The notes under the pieces are model-generated. The model was not told where the DNA came from and did no database searches. It worked only from the letters and a program-made list of their open reading frames with translations. Shown one piece after another: positions 51,785 through 60,337 of a DNA stretch of 64,000 nucleotides. Source of the DNA: Pyxidicoccus parkwaysis (GTDB lineage Bacteria; Myxococcota; Myxococcia; Myxococcales; Myxococcaceae); the NCBI RefSeq assembly GCF_017301735.1, contig NZ_CP071090.1, positions 4,888,001 through 4,952,000 of the forward strand. The letters are read 5' to 3'. Both the position numbers and the translations under genes were made by a program. Within the stretch, counting starts at the first letter, position 1; every line of letters begins with the position of its first letter.

Positions 51785-52504
51785 ATGGCGAAGAGAGAGA
51801 GTTCGCGCCGAACACTGCTGGTGACCGCGGCAAACGTCGGCGCTACCTGGATGCTGGCTGGATGTGCGACCACCTCCACCGGAAGCGCGCCTCGCCCAGA
51901 GGAGCCAGAGGGGCAGAAGGAAGAGGAAGAGGTCTCTCCCGCCGAGGATCTCATGCGCGAGCATGGCGTCTTGCGCCGGGTGCTGCTCGTCTACGAGGAG
52001 AGCCTCCGGCGGCTTGCGGGTGGCGAGACCGTGCCCCCCCAGACCCTCGCGGGTGGAGCGCAGATCATCCGCCGTTTCATCGAGGACTACCACGAGAAGC
52101 TCGAAGAGCAGTTCCTCTTCCCTCGCTTCGAGCGAGCAGGAAAGCACCTGGAACTGGTAGGTGTCCTGCGCGAGCAGCACGCCAGGGGGCGGCAACTCAC
52201 CGCGGAGGTGCTACGCCTCGCGACGCCCGAGAGCCTGAGCAACCCCGGCTCCGTGGCGTCGCTGACCCGCACCCTTCGGCTCTTCATCCGCATGTACGGC
52301 CCCCACGCGGCACGTGAAGACACGATCCTCTTCCCCGCGCTGCGACAAGTCGTCTCTGCCCACGAGTACGACGCGCTGGGCGAGGACTTCGAGCGGAAGG
52401 AACACGAGTTGTTCGGCGCAAGCGGCTTCGAGGGGGTGGTGGAGGAAGTCGCCACGCTCGAGAAGGCCCTGGGAATCTACGAGCTGTCCTCCTTCACGCC
52501 CTGA
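51785..52504 (+). CDS. Hemerythrin-like lipoprotein
   Basis: The 239-residue protein starts with a twin-Arg-like stretch (RESSRRTLLVTAANVG) and a lipobox (TWMLAGC), then a Glu-rich linker. The rest is a four-helix hemerythrin domain with the expected di-iron ligands: DLMREHGVLRRVLLVYEE, YHEKLEEQFLFPRFE, VLREQHARGRQLT and YGPHAAREDTILFPAL. The ATG lies 9 bases after AAAGGG. Such proteins bind O2 or handle iron or NO at the membrane. Surface anchoring and possible Tat export (folded with iron) are inferences. Confidence 0.85.
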   Translation: MAKRESSRRTLLVTAANVGATWMLAGCATTSTGSAPRPEEPEGQKEEEEVSPAEDLMREHGVLRRVLLVYEESLRRLAGGETVPPQTLAGGAQIIRRFIEDYHEKLEEQFLFPRFERAGKHLELVGVLREQHARGRQLTAEVLRLATPESLSNPGSVASLTRTLRLFIRMYGPHAAREDTILFPALRQVVSAHEYDALGEDFERKEHELFGASGFEGVVEEVATLEKALGIYELSSFTP

Positions 52505-52562
52505 TGAGCGACACAGCCAACCCCGCATGGCTCATGGAAGGGCCCGGCGAGGTGTTCTTCGC

Positions 52563-53276
52563 TCATGACCCGTTAGACGACGCCCTGGCCCGAGCCACCT
52601 CCAGGGCCTGAGCGCCCAGCGGAGCCTGGACCTCCAGCGCCTCCCCGGCGGCGGACTGCCTCGCACGCGCCCGCGTCCAGACCTCCACGACGTAGAGGAG
52701 GTCGTACACGAAGATGGAGGCATACAGGAAATACATCAGGGCGGAGCCCCGGAACCGCTCGACGTACAGGAAGAACGCGAGTGACGCCATCGCGGTGCCC
52801 AATAGCTTGCAGACGGCGATTCCCAGCGACTGGCCCCGGAGCGACCCGCGCCGGTACGGCAGCAGGAGGAACAGGACGGACATGAGCAGGTTTGAGCCAA
52901 ACGCCGCATAGGAGCCTTGCAGGTCCTCGAACTCCCACGAGATGAAGAGCACCAGGCAGAAGGCCGTCACCAGGGTCAGCCCGAAGGCGACGTAGAACGT
53001 GCGCCGGCCCACCTCCGGAAACTCGTCCGGACCATACCGGAGCGCCTGGTAGAGGATGACGAGGTCCAGGGCGAACCAGGCCAGGATGACGAGCCGCAGG
53101 AGGAGCGCGGGCGGATAGAGGAACACGAAGATGGCCTCCCACGACAGGTTCGCGCACAGCGCCGTGAGGGGGATGCCGTAGGTCCGGTCCTTGAATCCCT
53201 GGCGGATGGCGAGGACATAGGTGAGGACCCAGAACAGGCCAACTCCAATCATCAACAGCAGGGCGAACAGGGGCAT
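52563..53276 (-). CDS. Seven-helix membrane protein resembling transmembrane terpene cyclases
   Basis: The 237-residue protein has seven hydrophobic helices. Helix 2 contains LCANLSWEAIFVFLYPP (Glu 47) and helix 7 contains ASIFVYDLLYVVEVW (Asp 192). The WE motif in helix 2 and an acid in helix 7 are the features I know from the Pyr4/PaxB family of membrane meroterpenoid cyclases, where both acids catalyse. The DLVILYQALRYGPDEFP segment after helix 3 also fits. No isoprenoid genes are adjacent. An ATG at 53276 with GAGG 6 bases upstream is chosen. If not a cyclase, it is an unknown membrane protein. Confidence 0.6.
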   Translation of the reverse strand: MPLFALLLMIGVGLFWVLTYVLAIRQGFKDRTYGIPLTALCANLSWEAIFVFLYPPALLLRLVILAWFALDLVILYQALRYGPDEFPEVGRRTFYVAFGLTLVTAFCLVLFISWEFEDLQGSYAAFGSNLLMSVLFLLLPYRRGSLRGQSLGIAVCKLLGTAMASLAFFLYVERFRGSALMYFLYASIFVYDLLYVVEVWTRARARQSAAGEALEVQAPLGAQALEVARARASSNGS

Positions 53277-53694
53277 GGAAACCTCGCGCACCGGCCGGTG
53301 TGTGGCTGGGCGCGCGGTGCCATCTCCCGGTGCATGCCCATGGTCGGCCTGTGTGAAAGCCTGACGCCCCGGACGGGGAAAGGAGTTCCCCCGGAAGACT
53401 CCGTCCTGGAGGACGAAGACAGTCATGCCCCGGGAATGATGGAAGCCCTACACCACCCGGCCCTGGCGCCCTCCCCCTGGGCCGTCGCCTGTCTTCCGCT
53501 GGACGCAGCGCCTCGGCCGGGACAACCTCCTCCGAACCGGGTTCGCGTACAGGCACACTCACTCGGGTGGCACGCCCACTCGATGTGTGTGTAGGAGAAC
53601 ACGGTCCCTCCAGTGCCGCTGCCCGCGATGCAAGCCCACTGCTGGAAACGGCGCCACACGCGGAGCGGATGGCGCCTGCTTTCCATGTGAGCGT
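53277..53694. other. 418-bp region without a supported gene
   Basis: A minus-strand frame reads FQQWACIAGSGTGGTVFSYT, then HIEWACHPSECACTRTRFGG, which is protein-like and Cys-containing but has no start site and is not recognised. It may be the remnant of another secreted protein. Nothing else is seen. Confidence 0.4.
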
Positions 53695-54693
53695 CTACCG
53701 CGGCGTGAAGACCACCGCGGACACCACGCCGTTGCAGTTCGCGTAGCCGGCAATCTGCCCCGCGTTGTTGATGCTCAGCGCCGCAGTCACGGTGCAGCCC
53801 GCGCCCGTGACGGGGTCCAACACCGAGGTGAGGTCGTACACCGTGCCGTCGCGCCAGACCACGGGGTGGCTGTCGTACACGTCCCAGGAAACGCCCGGCT
53901 CGCCGTGCCCGGCCCAGCCGATGATGTGGCCCAGGTTGTTGATGGCTTTCGCGGAGGCGAAGTTGTCGCCCGCGGGGAACGGCAGCGCGCTCGGCGTGTG
54001 GGCGGCGTCGTTGTTCCACAGCACCGGGATGATTGCGGACGGCGGGTGGCTCTCGCCCACCACCTGGCCCAGGTCGTTGATGGCCCAGGCGACACTCGTC
54101 CAGTCGCCGGGCAGCGTGCCGAGGTCGACGATGGTGTGCGCGGAATCGTTATTCCAGAACGCGGCGTGCTGGCCGATGACGTCGTTGCTCGCGTAGCCCG
54201 CGGCCTGCAAGGACGCGTTGAACGCTTGCGGCACCGCGGAGGTGGAGCTGGGATCGATGCCGGGCAGCGCGGGCAGGTCGACCATACGGTACTTGCGCGC
54301 ATCCTTCGGGTCCGGCGTCCAGATTGCGCCGTGCCACGACGAGGCGTCCCCCGACAGGCTCTTGGTGTAGTAGCCAGCGATGGAGCCGTTCTCCGCGATG
54401 AGGAGCGGCCGCGTGTTGCCGCCGTTGTTGGAGAAGAAGTTGTAGAGCCCGCTCGAGGTGGACACCCAGCCCAGCGGGCGCCCGTCGCCGGTGTCGCCGT
54501 CGCCCACCGCCACGCCCTTCGAGTTGGCGGAGGTCGCGTTCGCGTAGGTGCCCCTGGACAGGCGGCCCAGCGTGACGCGCGCGCCGTTACGCCACATCAC
54601 GGCGTCGTTGGAGCACGTGCGGGGCACTGTAAGCAGCGCGATGTCCAGCCTGCCTCCGAGGCCAGCCTGGCGATGGCCCGAGGACCCGTGCAA
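53695..54693 (-). pseudogene. HAF-repeat secreted protein, 5'-truncated
   Basis: From about SNDAVMWRNGARVTLGRL (residue 28) the frame contains at least six HAF-type repeats, with units such as AWAINDLGQVVGES, AKAINNLGHIIGWA and ALSINNAGQIAGYA, each followed by a W-(N/R)-(N/D)-(D/G) strand. Members normally have a signal peptide and further repeats; here the 27 residues before the first repeat (MHGSSGHRQAGLGGRLDIAL) look foreign and no signal sequence is present. It may still be translated from internal starts (54597), but export is unlikely. Function of HAF proteins is unknown. Confidence 0.6.
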
Positions 54694-54805
54694 CGAGCGC
54701 CGGGGCCCGCTGCCCTCCTTCGAACCGGCTCCCTAGCCTTTCCTGCCCGGACCGCCATGCCCGTGGCCCGGTGGGCGGCGAGTCGAGCCGTTCGAGGAGG
54801 GGAAC

Positions 54806-56401
54806 ATGAAGCAGGGACAGGTATGCAGATGGCTCTTGCTGGGAGTCCTCGGAGTCGCCGTCGCGGGATGCAGCAAGGGAGGCGCCGGCGGTGATGTCTT
54901 CACCGAAACCGGGCAGGACCCGCCCCTGGGAGACGGCGCCGACGGGGGAAGCAGCGGTGATGGCGGGGAAGCCTCTCCCAGCGAGGGAGAGACTGTCGCT
55001 GAACGGGTGTCCGACGCGATTCCGCCCGTCGCCGCCGGCACCCTCCGCGTGGGCACGCAGACTGTCACAGCGGAGATGACGGCACCGCTGCTCGGCATGG
55101 CGCTGCCCGAGCTCAAGGACCGGCTCTTCGTGGTGGACCAGGTGGGCATGCTCTGGCGCGTCAACCTCGCGGACGGCAGCAAGGAGCCCTACCTCGACGT
55201 GAGCAGCCTGCTCGTTCCGGTCGGCATCGAGGCCCTGGAGGGGTACGACGAGCGCGGCTTCCTGGGGCTCGCCTTCCATCCACAGTTCGCCACCAACGGG
55301 CTGCTGTACACGTACACGTCCGAGCCCGTGAGCGGGAATGCGGACTTCACCTTCCCCAAGCTCGGCAGCAACTGCACCGGGGCGCCTTCGGGCCTCACGC
55401 CGGACCACCAGAACGTGCTGCGCGAGTGGACGGTGTCCAACCCGCTCGACCTCGCCTCGCGGCCTCAGGCCACCAGCCGCGTGGTGATGCGGATGGACTG
55501 GGGCAACTACAATCACAACGGGGGCATGCTCGCCTTCGGCCCGGATGGGCTGCTGTATGTCTCGACCGGCGACGGCGGCGGCGAGGACGACCAGACGTGC
55601 CAGGTGAACGGGGACAAGAAGCCGACGATTGGCCACTCCCCTCTCGGCAACTCCCAGGACACGCGCCTCATCTACGGAAAGATGCTCCGCATCGACCCCA
55701 CCCAGCGCACCTCGGCCAATGGCCAGTACGGGGTGCCCGCGGACAACCCGTTCGTCAAGGACGCGCGCTACCTGCCGGAAATCTACGCACTGGGCCTGCG
55801 CAACTTCTGGCGCTTCTCCTTCGACACGCCGACCGGCGCGCTCATCGGCGGTGACGTGGGGCAGATCACCATCGAAGAAGTGGACGTCATCCGGGCGGGC
55901 GGCAACTACGGGTGGCGCGTGAAAGAGGGCACCGCCGCGTTCGACACGCAGGCCTTCGAGCTCGATGCCTCGGGGGAGACGGACGGCATTCCCATCCAGC
56001 TCGTCCCTGGCTACCCGGAGGGCCTCACCGACCCGATTGCCCAGTACGGGCACGAGCACGAGAAGGATGAGCAGGGCAGCGCGACCATCGGGGGCTTCGT
56101 CTACCGCGGCACGGCCATCCCGGCGCTGAGCGGCAAGTACATCTTCGGGGACTACTCCTCCTCCGAGGAGTCGTCGCCCCCGAAGGGCAGGCTCTTCACC
56201 CTGTCCGACCTCACCGACGACGAGCTGCGTGGAAGCGTCCCGGGCCAGCTGCATGAGGTGCAATCGCTGACGGACAAGCCCATCGACCTGCATGTGCTCG
56301 GGTTCGCGCAGGATGCGAACGGAGAGCTGTACGTGCTGGGCAACGAGAGCGGCATCCCCAAGGGCCAGACCGGGCAGTTGCGCCGCCTCGTCGCACCGTA
56401 G
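54806..56401 (+). CDS. PQQ-dependent sugar dehydrogenase-like lipoprotein (GSDH fold)
   Basis: The 531-residue protein has a lipoprotein signal (WLLLGVLGVAVAGC), a Gly/Ser/Asp-rich linker, and a six-bladed propeller of the soluble glucose/aldose dehydrogenase family: YDERGFLGLAFHPQFATNGL (catalytic His), NYNHNGGMLAFGPDGLLYVS, GDGGGEDDQ (calcium/PQQ region), YALGLRNFWRFSFDTPTGAL with the family's GxRNPxR-like Arg, GDVGQITIEEVDVIRAGGNY and GFVYRGTAIPALSGKYIFGD. It probably oxidises a sugar or alcohol at the surface, passing electrons to the respiratory chain. Confidence 0.88.
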   Translation: MKQGQVCRWLLLGVLGVAVAGCSKGGAGGDVFTETGQDPPLGDGADGGSSGDGGEASPSEGETVAERVSDAIPPVAAGTLRVGTQTVTAEMTAPLLGMALPELKDRLFVVDQVGMLWRVNLADGSKEPYLDVSSLLVPVGIEALEGYDERGFLGLAFHPQFATNGLLYTYTSEPVSGNADFTFPKLGSNCTGAPSGLTPDHQNVLREWTVSNPLDLASRPQATSRVVMRMDWGNYNHNGGMLAFGPDGLLYVSTGDGGGEDDQTCQVNGDKKPTIGHSPLGNSQDTRLIYGKMLRIDPTQRTSANGQYGVPADNPFVKDARYLPEIYALGLRNFWRFSFDTPTGALIGGDVGQITIEEVDVIRAGGNYGWRVKEGTAAFDTQAFELDASGETDGIPIQLVPGYPEGLTDPIAQYGHEHEKDEQGSATIGGFVYRGTAIPALSGKYIFGDYSSSEESSPPKGRLFTLSDLTDDELRGSVPGQLHEVQSLTDKPIDLHVLGFAQDANGELYVLGNESGIPKGQTGQLRRLVAP

Positions 56402-56449
56402 ACCGCGTGGAGCAGCGGCCTCGCAATCCAGGAGGCCTCTGCACGAATG

Positions 56450-56634
56450 TGTCCTCCACCTGCTGGATGACGTGGAGTCCAACGACCTCTTGAGTAGCCT
56501 CCTCGTGCGGCGCGGTGCGCACCGCCTCACGAGGAGCCTCATGGAGTCTGACGTCTTCCTCCGAGCAGGGCCAGGGACGACGGCGCCAGGCCGGAGCGGA
56601 ACAGCAGCACGCAGAACGCCACGCTGCCCGTGCC
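56450..56634 (+). pseudogene. Mosaic scrap of the kinase 5' region and DUF4386 gene
   Basis: The left part (56450-56555) repeats 49935-50040, including the hairpin and start codon of the kinase gene (ATG at 56541, MESDVF). At 56560 it switches to an exact copy of 48873-48947, an internal piece of the DUF4386 gene. The junction has no obvious mobile-element signature. Confidence 0.85.
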
Positions 56635-56730
56635 TGAGCCGAGCCGGCCGCATGGCCGCCCTCCCTCCCGTCGAGCCGGTGACCCCACCGCCCTTCCTTC
56701 AGATGCCCTCAGAGGGTATTCACCGGGGGA

Positions 56731-58305
56731 ATGAAGGACGCCGAGACCTCCCCCTCCCCGCCCGATACAGCACCGCCGTCCACCGCCATCACCCTGGACG
56801 AGGTCCGCCGCTGCACGCGGCTCCTGGAGTCCATGGCCGAGGACCGGATCCTGCTGGCCGACCTCCCCTCGACGGAGAAGATTGCCCTCCTGACGGCCGC
56901 CGGCCGCGTGGTGCACCCGGACCGACAGACGAAGACGCGCCTCAGCAAGGCGCTGCGGAGGGACCGCAAGCAGGCGAAGCAGACGCATGACCGCGAGGCC
57001 CGCGCGACGACGGAGATTCGCGCGCTACGCCGGGCCGCCGTCTTCACCGTGCCCCAGCTTCCACCCCCGCCTCCGTCCGAAGAGCCCGAGCGGCTCCTGA
57101 AGGTGCCGCGCAAGTGCTACGTGTGCAAGGCGGAGTACCGCAGGCTGCACTTCTTCTACGACGCGATGTGCGCCGAGTGCGCGGACTTCAACTACGCCAA
57201 GCGCACCCAGCGCGCTTCGCTGGCCGGGAAGGTGGCCCTCATCACCGGGGCGCGCGTAAAGATTGGCTACCAGGCCTCGCTGATGCTGCTGCGCTCGGGC
57301 GCGCGCGTCATCGCCACCACCCGCTTCCCTCAGGACGCCGCGCAGCGCTACCTGCGCGAGCCCGACTTCGCGGACTGGGCCCACCGGCTGCACATCCACG
57401 GGCTCGATTTGCGGCACGCCCCTAGCGTGGAGCTCTTCGCCCGGCACGTGGAGCAGACGCACCTCCGGCTGGACATCCTCATCAACAACGCGGCGCAGAC
57501 GGTGCGCCGGCCGCCCGGGTTCTACGCGCACCTGCTGGAGGGCGAATTGCGCCCGCTGCATGAGCTGCCCGAGGCGGTGCGCCCGCTGCTCGCGGGACAC
57601 GCGGCGTGCGTAGCGGCGGTGCAGCCGGCCCTCGGCGCTGGCGGCGCGGACGCCCCGGCGCTCGCGCCTACGTGGCGCAGCAGCGACCCGGCGCTGGGCA
57701 TCCACTCGTCCGCCGCGCTGTCCCTGCTGCCCTACGCGCTGGAGCAGGAGGGCGACACCCGCGCCCTCTTCCCCGAGGGGCGGCTGGACGCGGACCTGCA
57801 GCAGGTGGACCTGCGGAACATGAACTCGTGGCGGATGAAGCTGGCAGACGTGCCGACGGCGGAGATGCTGGAGGTGCACCTCGTCAACGCGGTGGCGCCC
57901 TTCATCCTCTGCGGCAAGCTCAAGCCGCTGATGACGCGAGGGCGCACCACGCCCGGCCACATCGTCAACGTCTCCGCCATGGAGGGCAGCTTCTCGCGCG
58001 GGACGAAGACGGACCGGCACCCGCACACCAACATGGCGAAGGCCGCGCTCAACATGATGACGCTGACGTCCGCGCCCGACTACGCGAAGGACGGCATCTA
58101 CATGAACGCCGTGGACACCGGCTGGGTCACCGACGAGGACCCGGCCGTGTTCGCGGAGCGCAAGCAGCAGGACCTCGATTTCCAGCCGCCGCTGGACATC
58201 GTCGACGGCGCGGCCCGGGTGGTGGACCCCGTCATCTCCTCGGAGAACACCGGCCAGTACGTGTGGGGCAACTTCTTCAAGGACTACCGCCACACCGACT
58301 GGTGA
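56731..58305 (+). CDS. SDR-family protein with N-terminal zinc ribbon and no catalytic Tyr
   Basis: The 524-residue protein has a helical N-terminal part, a zinc-ribbon-like cluster (Cys 129, 132, 147, 150: CYVCK ... CAEC), and a short-chain dehydrogenase domain from about residue 165 (GKVALITGARVKIGYQASLM, DILINNAAQTVRRPPGFYAH, HIVNVSAMEGSFSRGTKTDR, HPHTNMAKAALNMMTLTSAP). In YxxxK the Tyr is Thr (HTNMAK); I recall this HPHTNMAKAA form as conserved in a separate subfamily also found in plants, so it is likely a family trait. An insert with ALAPTWRSSDPA lies between. Redox activity is uncertain; it could bind nucleotide for another purpose. Confidence 0.78.
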   Translation: MKDAETSPSPPDTAPPSTAITLDEVRRCTRLLESMAEDRILLADLPSTEKIALLTAAGRVVHPDRQTKTRLSKALRRDRKQAKQTHDREARATTEIRALRRAAVFTVPQLPPPPPSEEPERLLKVPRKCYVCKAEYRRLHFFYDAMCAECADFNYAKRTQRASLAGKVALITGARVKIGYQASLMLLRSGARVIATTRFPQDAAQRYLREPDFADWAHRLHIHGLDLRHAPSVELFARHVEQTHLRLDILINNAAQTVRRPPGFYAHLLEGELRPLHELPEAVRPLLAGHAACVAAVQPALGAGGADAPALAPTWRSSDPALGIHSSAALSLLPYALEQEGDTRALFPEGRLDADLQQVDLRNMNSWRMKLADVPTAEMLEVHLVNAVAPFILCGKLKPLMTRGRTTPGHIVNVSAMEGSFSRGTKTDRHPHTNMAKAALNMMTLTSAPDYAKDGIYMNAVDTGWVTDEDPAVFAERKQQDLDFQPPLDIVDGAARVVDPVISSENTGQYVWGNFFKDYRHTDW

Positions 58306-58331
58306 AGTGCACGATGAAGAGGCCCTGCTAG

Positions 58332-59339
58332 CTACGTCGCGAACCGCTTCCGGTAGTCCCGTGGCGAGACGGAAAGGTTGCGCTGGAAGGTCACCCGCAT
58401 CCTCTCCTCATCCCCGAAGCCGCACACACGGGCGATCTGGTCGACGTTGCGCTTCGAGTCCTCCAGCATTCGCCTGGCCGCCTCCAGCCTCATGATTTCC
58501 ACGGCCTTCGCCGGAGTGCGGCCGGTCTTCTGCTTGTAGACGCGCGCGAAGTTGCGGGGGCTCATGCCGGCGCGTTCGGCCAGCGCGTCGACGGTGAGGT
58601 CGTCGCTGGACAGGTTGTTCGCGAGCCACAGGTGCAGCTCGTCGAAGTCGTCACCGTCCTTCGTCTGCGACCGCAGCAGCTCGCTGAACTGCGACTGTCC
58701 GCCGGGCCGCTTCAGGAAGACGACCAGCTCCTTCGCCACCTGCATGGCGATGTCCCGCCCATGGTCCGCCTCCACCAGCGCCAGGGAGAGGTCGATGCCC
58801 GCGCTGACGCCAGCGGAGGTCCACACCGAGCCTTCACAGACGAAGATTGCGTCGCGGTCGATTCGGGTCGACGGGAAGCGCTCGCGCAGCAGGTCACACA
58901 TGGCCCAGTGCGTAGTCACGCGCTTGTCGTGAAGCAGTCCGGCCTGGGCCAGCAGGAACGCGCCGCTACAGACCGAGGCGGTGCGGCGCGTCGCCCTCGC
59001 CTTCCGCCGCAGCCATTCGACGAGTGGCCCCGATTCCGCCAGGACACGCTCGATGTCCGGCGAGCCGGGAACGACGAGGGTGTCGACGGGGACGCGCGTG
59101 AAGGCGGCGAGCGGCGACGTCTGGAGCTCCACGCCTTCCACTGTCCGCACCAGCCCGCCATCCAGGCTCACCGTGTGGCGGAGATAGCCAGGCACTCCGC
59201 GCTCTGCCAGGGCCTTCGAGGCGGCCCAGAACACCGTCTGGGGGCCCGTCAGGTCCAGCAGCCCCATGTCGGGAAAGGCGACGAACAGCACGGTGCGCGG
59301 GCGGCCGGAGGCTGGCAGAAAAGCAGGGGTATATGGCAT
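58332..59339 (-). CDS. GlxA-family (DJ-1/PfpI plus AraC) transcriptional regulator
   Basis: The 335-residue protein has an N-terminal DJ-1/PfpI-like domain (TVLFVAFPDMGLLDLTGPQT, TLVVPGSPDIERVL, ASVCSGAFLLAQAGLLHDKR with the nucleophile-elbow Cys, THWAMCDLLRERFP) and a C-terminal AraC HTH (LTVDALAERAGMSPRNFARV, NVDQIARVCGFGDEERMR). This is the GlxA/FtrA type. It is divergent from the NAD(P)-binding protein at 59392 and probably regulates it. The intergenic space is 52 bp. Confidence 0.87.
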   Translation of the reverse strand: MPYTPAFLPASGRPRTVLFVAFPDMGLLDLTGPQTVFWAASKALAERGVPGYLRHTVSLDGGLVRTVEGVELQTSPLAAFTRVPVDTLVVPGSPDIERVLAESGPLVEWLRRKARATRRTASVCSGAFLLAQAGLLHDKRVTTHWAMCDLLRERFPSTRIDRDAIFVCEGSVWTSAGVSAGIDLSLALVEADHGRDIAMQVAKELVVFLKRPGGQSQFSELLRSQTKDGDDFDELHLWLANNLSSDDLTVDALAERAGMSPRNFARVYKQKTGRTPAKAVEIMRLEAARRMLEDSKRNVDQIARVCGFGDEERMRVTFQRNLSVSPRDYRKRFAT

Positions 59340-59391
59340 GGCTGCCAGAGCCTTTCATCCGTAGGTTTCCTCCGTCAATCGAAAGGCAAAC

Positions 59392-60141
59392 ATGAAAATC
59401 GTGGTCATTGGTGGCACCGGCCTCATCGGAACGAAGGTGGTGAAGAAGCTTCGTGGGCAGGGCCACGAGGTGGTGGCGGCGGCACCGAGCTCGGGTGTCA
59501 ACACGCTCACGGGCGAGGGCCTGGCGGAGGCGCTGGCGGGCGCACAGGTGGTCGTCGACGTGGCGAACTCACCGTCGTTCGAGGACAAGGCGGTGCTGGA
59601 GTTCTTCGAGACGTCGGGGCGCAATCTCCTCGCGGCGGAGGAGAAGGCCGGCGTGAAGCACCACGTCGCCCTGTCGGTGGTGGGCACGGAGCGGCTCCTG
59701 GGCAGCGGCTACTTCCGCGGCAAGATGGCGCAGGAGAACCTGATTGCCGCCGGCAGGATTCCGTACACGCTCGTGCGCGCGACGCAGTTCTTCGAGTTCA
59801 TGGGTGGCATCGCGCAGGCGGGAACGGAAGGAGAAGCGGTGCGTCTCTCCACGGCGTTCATGCAGCCCATCGCGTCGGACGACGTGGCGGACGCGGTGGC
59901 CGACGCGGCGTTGGGGGCGCCGGTCCATGGCATCGTCGAGGTGGCCGGGCCGGAGCGCGTGCGCCTGGTCGACGTGGTTCAACGGTTCATGAACGCGAAG
60001 CAGGATGGGCGCAAGGTCATCGCCGACGCTGCCGCGCGCTACTTTGGCGTGGTGCTGGACGACACGTCGCTCACGCCCGGCGAGAAAGCGCGCATCGGGC
60101 CGACCCGGTTCGACGAGTGGCTCCGCCGTTCCTCTCCATGA
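59392..60141 (+). CDS. NAD(P)-binding atypical SDR (NmrA/YwnB-like)
   Basis: The 249-residue protein starts with MKIVVIGGTGLIGTKVVKKL (GGTGxxG nucleotide motif, residues 7-13). The rest, with VVVDVANSPSFEDKAVLEFF, HHVALSVVGTERL, YFRGKMAQENLIAAGRIPYT and LVRATQFFEFMG, is that of atypical SDRs that sense or reduce small molecules; the classical YxxxK is replaced by the YFRGK pair, as in this subgroup. GAAAGG precedes the ATG. It is divergent from the GlxA-type regulator. Confidence 0.85.
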   Translation: MKIVVIGGTGLIGTKVVKKLRGQGHEVVAAAPSSGVNTLTGEGLAEALAGAQVVVDVANSPSFEDKAVLEFFETSGRNLLAAEEKAGVKHHVALSVVGTERLLGSGYFRGKMAQENLIAAGRIPYTLVRATQFFEFMGGIAQAGTEGEAVRLSTAFMQPIASDDVADAVADAALGAPVHGIVEVAGPERVRLVDVVQRFMNAKQDGRKVIADAAARYFGVVLDDTSLTPGEKARIGPTRFDEWLRRSSP

Positions 60142-60152
60142 GAGAACATCCT

Positions 60153-60184
60153 CTGCAAGGAACCATCTGAGACACTCCTTGCAG
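60153..60184 (+). repeat. 9-bp inverted repeat after the NAD(P)-binding protein
   Basis: CTGCAAGGA and TCCTTGCAG flank a 14-base spacer, 11 bases after the stop. Together with the T-rich hairpin at 60226 it may form a double terminator. Confidence 0.4.
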
Positions 60185-60225
60185 GGAGCCACATCATGAG
60201 GACCTCGCGGCTGCGCATCCTTCAG

Positions 60226-60260
60226 AAGCCTGGCCATCTCACCGGGTTGCCAGGCTTTTT
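60226..60260 (+). terminator. Intrinsic terminator
   Basis: AAGCCTGGC and GCCAGGCTT form a 9-bp stem with a 14-base loop followed by TTTTT, 85 bp after the NAD(P)-binding gene and 78 bp before the SH3b gene. Confidence 0.8.
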
Positions 60261-60337
60261 CTTTGCCCCCCACTGTTCGGGCTCCTGGAACGGGCCCGGC
60301 CAGGTCAGGCCAGCCGGACGTGATAGCCTGACATCTC

